Below, piece by piece: positions 6,783 to 8,834 of a stretch of 8,834 nt of DNA. Source of the DNA: an uncultured Alphaproteobacteria bacterium (lineage in GTDB: Bacteria > Pseudomonadota > Alphaproteobacteria > RF32 > CAG-239). The DNA lies in NCBI GenBank assembly GCA_946618745.1, contig CAMOLN010000024.1, forward strand, positions 1 to 8,834, written 5' to 3'. The translations under genes were made by a program, and so were the position numbers. Numbering within the stretch: the first letter of the stretch is position 1; the number at the start of each line of letters is the position of its first letter. The notes below the pieces were generated by a model that was given only the letters and a program-made list of their open reading frames with translations, was not told where the DNA came from and did no database searches.

Positions 6783-6888
6783 GGGGGTACTTCCGAGAAA
6801 GCAGGCTTGAAGGCAGGCCTCGTTTGTCTTGATTTATAAGGCAAAACTATCGGGACAATAACGTTAATTAATAAAAGGAAAATTTAAT
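6783..6888 (+). promoter_or_regulatory. Structured rpsD leader, possible S4 autoregulatory RNA
   Basis: About 105 bases before the rpsD ATG can fold into a three-way junction. A closing helix pairs TTCCGA (6791-6796) with TCGGGA (6850-6855). Hairpin one pairs AGGC (6803-6806) with GCCT (6817-6820). Hairpin two pairs TTTGTCTT (6823-6830) with AAGGCAAA (6838-6845) over a seven-base loop. A competing helix CGAG (6794-6797) with CTCG (6819-6822) would exclude the closing helix. The ribosome site AAGGA (6875-6879) lies outside. S4 is a known autoregulator through leader RNAs in other bacteria; a role here is inference from hand pairing. Confidence 0.35.
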
Positions 6889-7500
6889 ATGAAAAGCATT
6901 ATTTCTGCAAAGAAAAAGAAAGAACGCCAATATGGTGTGATTTGGGGGAATCCTAACAGCTCTGTTGCTAAAAGAGAATATGCTCCCGGTCAACACGGTC
7001 AGCGTCGTAAAAAGCCTACCGATTACGGTGAGCAATTGTCGGCCAAGCAAAAGTTGAAGACTTATTACGGTAATGTTTCGGAAAAGCAATTCCACAAATA
7101 TTATGTTGAAGCTATTCGTCGTTCAGGTGACGCTGCTGAAAACTTGGTAGGTATTTTGGAATCGCGTTTAGATAATATTGTTTACAAAGCAAAGTTTGTT
7201 CCGACAATTTTTGCTGCTCGTCAATTTGTTAACCATGGTCATATTTTGGTTAACGGCAAGAGAGTAAATATTCCGTCTTATATGTTGCGTGCCGGTGATG
7301 TTGTTGAAGTTAAAGCAAAATCAAAACAATTACCGATGGTTTTGGCGGCTTTAGAGTCTTCTGCTCATGATGTTCCGGCTTATGTTGAGTTAGATGCCAA
7401 AAAAGTTTCGGCTAAGTATGCATTTGTTCCTAAGTTTGATGATATTCCTTATGCTTCATTGATGCAGCCGAATCTGGTTATCGAGTTCTACTCAAGATAA
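6889..7500 (+). CDS. rpsD: 30S ribosomal protein S4
   Basis: S4 binds the 5' domain of 16S rRNA early in small-subunit assembly and helps control decoding fidelity. The 203-residue protein shows the N-terminal domain with [16 protein letters not shown] (residues 28-43) and [19 protein letters not shown]. Then come [20 protein letters not shown], the S4 RNA-binding domain [20 protein letters not shown] (about 109-128), and the invariant C-terminus [10 protein letters not shown]. It lacks the CxxC zinc-binding cysteines of many S4 proteins and begins [20 protein letters not shown], which resembles the alphaproteobacterial form and is the best taxonomic marker here. The ATG has AAGGA nine bases upstream. 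The gene stands alone, with its own leader and terminator, rather than in the alpha operon as in E. coli. Gene S4 is also a likely autoregulator of the leader. Confidence 0.98.
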   Translation: MKSIISAKKKKERQYGVIWGNPNSSVAKREYAPGQHGQRRKKPTDYGEQLSAKQKLKTYYGNVSEKQFHKYYVEAIRRSGDAAENLVGILESRLDNIVYKAKFVPTIFAARQFVNHGHILVNGKRVNIPSYMLRAGDVVEVKAKSKQLPMVLAALESSAHDVPAYVELDAKKVSAKYAFVPKFDDIPYASLMQPNLVIEFYSR

Positions 7501-7518
7501 TAAATCAATATACAATCT

Positions 7519-7560
7519 AAAATCCTCAGAAGTTGTGCAAACTCTGAGGATTTTTGTTTT
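7519..7560 (+). terminator. Intrinsic terminator after rpsD
   Basis: The stem AAAATCCTCAGA without its outer T-pairs has a core of TCCTCAGA (7523-7530) with TCTGAGGA (7543-7550), extended by four A-T pairs (7519-7522 with 7551-7554). The twelve-base loop can form an inner GTT/AAC pairing. A T-rich run (7551-7560) follows. It starts about 19 bases after the rpsD stop. Confidence 0.93.
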
Positions 7561-7574
7561 AAATTAAATCAAGG

Positions 7575-7583
7575 TGGTATAAA
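7575..7583 (+). promoter_or_regulatory. Candidate extended -10 promoter for the membrane protein gene
   Basis: TGGTATAAA is an extended -10 element about 45 bases before the ATG at 7629. The best -35 candidate, TTGTTT (7554-7559, 18-base spacer), falls in the T tract of the rpsD terminator and is weak. A second -10-like TATTAT (7604-7609) has no -35 partner. Confidence 0.4.
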
Positions 7584-7628
7584 GTATCTTCATGTGTTTT
7601 ATTTATTATAGAAAAAAGGTTGGTAACT

Positions 7629-8834
7629 ATGGATGATATTCGCATAAATGACGATCCTCGTAAGCAATCAGCAAGAAATTTGAAAAATAAAGTTGTAGAA
7701 AAGAAAAAACGCGGTTTTGGCGGATTTTTGGTTGATTGGTTTATGAAATCTTTACTGATGACCATTGTTTTAGCAATAGATTTTACTTTGTTTGTTAATG
7801 CCGGAAATTATAAGATTTTTACCGATTTCGGCAGTGTTAACATGGAAGCAATGTTTGTTTATGCCGGAATTGCCGCAATAAGCTTGGTTACTGTTTTGTT
7901 GTTTATGATTATTCTGCCTTTGGAAGATTTATTGTTGAGTGCGGTTTTTGCGGTTACTTGTGTGGCTGTAATTAATCAATTTGCTATTTTTGATAAGCAA
8001 TCAGGTTTGATTGTTTTGGTCGGCGAATGGTTCAGTAATGATATTAATGCATTGCTTTATCAGTATTTTTATTGGATTGTTGCTGCGGGTATTTTTATAA
8101 TAAGTTTTATTTTGCTAAAGATATTACGGAGAACCGGAATATTTTATCTTGTTTTGTTATTAGGAGGATTGTGTGGTTGGTTGATTTCGGAGGCATATTT
8201 AAATCCGAGCAAAATGTTGTTTAAGCAAGTTATTGCCGGCACCTCAAAACCCGAAACAAACGTTGGTAAAAATCTTGTATTTTTAGCTTTTAACAATCTT
8301 ACATCAATCAATAACATAAAGAATAAATCATCAGATGAAAAACTACCGATAGCAGATAAAACCTGGCAAAATGCATTGGCTTTTTTAACCAGAAACGGTT
8401 TTGTTATTTATCCTAATGCGGTTGTCGATCGTTTGACCAAACCTTTTCAAAATTTAAATGATTTTTATAATTTGGGAGATAAAAAGGCTCATGGTGCTTC
8501 GATGGTTACTCAAAACGGTTATTTTGATTTCAATTTGTTGCATCCTGAAACTACTTATTTAGATAAAAGTTCTTTGTTTAGTGCTTTGAAACAACAAGGT
8601 TACGAGATTAATGCTTATCAGATCAACGGAACAAATATTTGTCGGTTGGAAAACGGCGGTATGGTGAATTCTTGCTATGAGAAAGTAAATTATCCGATTA
8701 TTTTGCCTAATGATAAAGTTTCAATGACTGACAGACTGGTGATATTGATATCGCAATGGATTGTTTCCACCGGTTTGATTAAAGATATTAATCCGGTTTT
8801 ACACAAAAAGGAGGCAAACATGAAGAAAAACTTG
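7629..8834 (+). CDS. Polytopic inner-membrane protein with periplasmic domain, 3' end outside the window
   Basis: The frame stays open for 402 codons to the window end. The ATG has AAAGG (7615-7619) nine bases upstream. The N-terminal 39 residues are basic and cytoplasmic (KVVEKKKRG). Five hydrophobic segments follow, near residues 40-58, 76-97, 101-122, 147-166 and 171-190, putting the rest of the chain in the periplasm. Five helices plus a periplasmic domain is the plan of LtaS/EptA-type phospho-transferases of the alkaline-phosphatase superfamily. Parts of the soluble region look loosely similar (KNLVFLAFNNL at the first strand, SSLFSALKQQGYEINAY later), with Cys338 and Cys349 possibly paired. 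However, the metal-binding acid expected after the first strand is Asn here, and no nucleophile motif is visible, so this relation is only a suggestion. Product and function are otherwise unrecognised. Confidence 0.7.
   Translation, partial: MDDIRINDDPRKQSARNLKNKVVEKKKRGFGGFLVDWFMKSLLMTIVLAIDFTLFVNAGNYKIFTDFGSVNMEAMFVYAGIAAISLVTVLLFMIILPLEDLLLSAVFAVTCVAVINQFAIFDKQSGLIVLVGEWFSNDINALLYQYFYWIVAAGIFIISFILLKILRRTGIFYLVLLLGGLCGWLISEAYLNPSKMLFKQVIAGTSKPETNVGKNLVFLAFNNLTSINNIKNKSSDEKLPIADKTWQNALAFLTRNGFVIYPNAVVDRLTKPFQNLNDFYNLGDKKAHGASMVTQNGYFDFNLLHPETTYLDKSSLFSALKQQGYEINAYQINGTNICRLENGGMVNSCYEKVNYPIILPNDKVSMTDRLVILISQWIVSTGLIKDINPVLHKKEANMKKNL
8808..8822 (+). promoter_or_regulatory. In-frame internal Shine-Dalgarno and ATG
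   Basis: AAGGAGG (8808-8814), the strongest ribosome site in the window, sits five bases before ATG (8820-8822). The ATG is codon 398 of the membrane-protein frame and continues MKKNL, which looks like the beginning of a signal peptide. It may be a second translation start giving a shorter product, or the start of a gene now fused in frame to the upstream one. Confidence 0.5.

Noticed and set aside
7559..7765. Minus-strand 68-codon frame at the start of the membrane protein gene
   Set aside because: It is antisense to a gene with a ribosome site and consistent membrane topology.
1..8834. CRISPR array, tRNA, rRNA, transposase or integrase
   Set aside because: No regularly spaced repeats, no cloverleaf or rRNA-like stretch, and no recombinase motif was found on either strand by reading.

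Overview
The window is an AT-rich bacterial chromosome segment holding eight protein genes, two of them cut by the window edges, and no RNA genes. It most likely comes from an uncultured alphaproteobacterium. The best clue is ribosomal protein S4: it has no N-terminal zinc cysteines and carries a stretch around [20 protein letters not shown] that matches the alphaproteobacterial form. The trmD-rplS order is common to many bacteria and agrees with this. I cannot name a genus from the sequence.

Layout. Positions 1-880 hold the end of trmD (tRNA m1G37 methyltransferase) and rplS (ribosomal protein L19), closed by a clear intrinsic terminator at about 905-934. A two-gene accessory cassette follows, with its own near-consensus promoter (947-975). 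The first gene (1044-3338) encodes a 764-residue protein of unrecognised architecture with an HNH-nuclease-like motif near residues 589-622. Fifteen bases downstream, the second gene (3354-3755) encodes a 133-residue protein of the SMI1/KNR4 (SUKH, YrhA-like) type, a fold best known for immunity proteins that neutralise nuclease toxins. The cassette meets, with one base between stop codons, a convergent gene (5496-3757, TTG start) for a TPR-repeat plus SAM-methyltransferase protein.

From a divergent promoter region of about 150 bp, the plus strand then carries a lipoprotein of the branched-chain-amino-acid-type solute-binding family (5650-6732), rpsD (6889-7500) with a foldable leader and a strong terminator, and the start of a polytopic membrane protein (7629 to the window end). 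No stretch longer than 300 bases lacks a gene.

How the genes work together. trmD and rplS form a translation-related operon, and rpsD is a separate ribosomal transcription unit. The accessory HNH/SUKH pair looks like a toxin-immunity (or nuclease-regulator) module inserted between housekeeping genes. It is the most interesting content of the window: the N-terminal 560 or so residues of the large protein match no delivery domain I recognise. Secondary points are a possible three-way-junction leader upstream of rpsD, and a perfect in-frame Shine-Dalgarno plus ATG inside the last open frame at the window edge.
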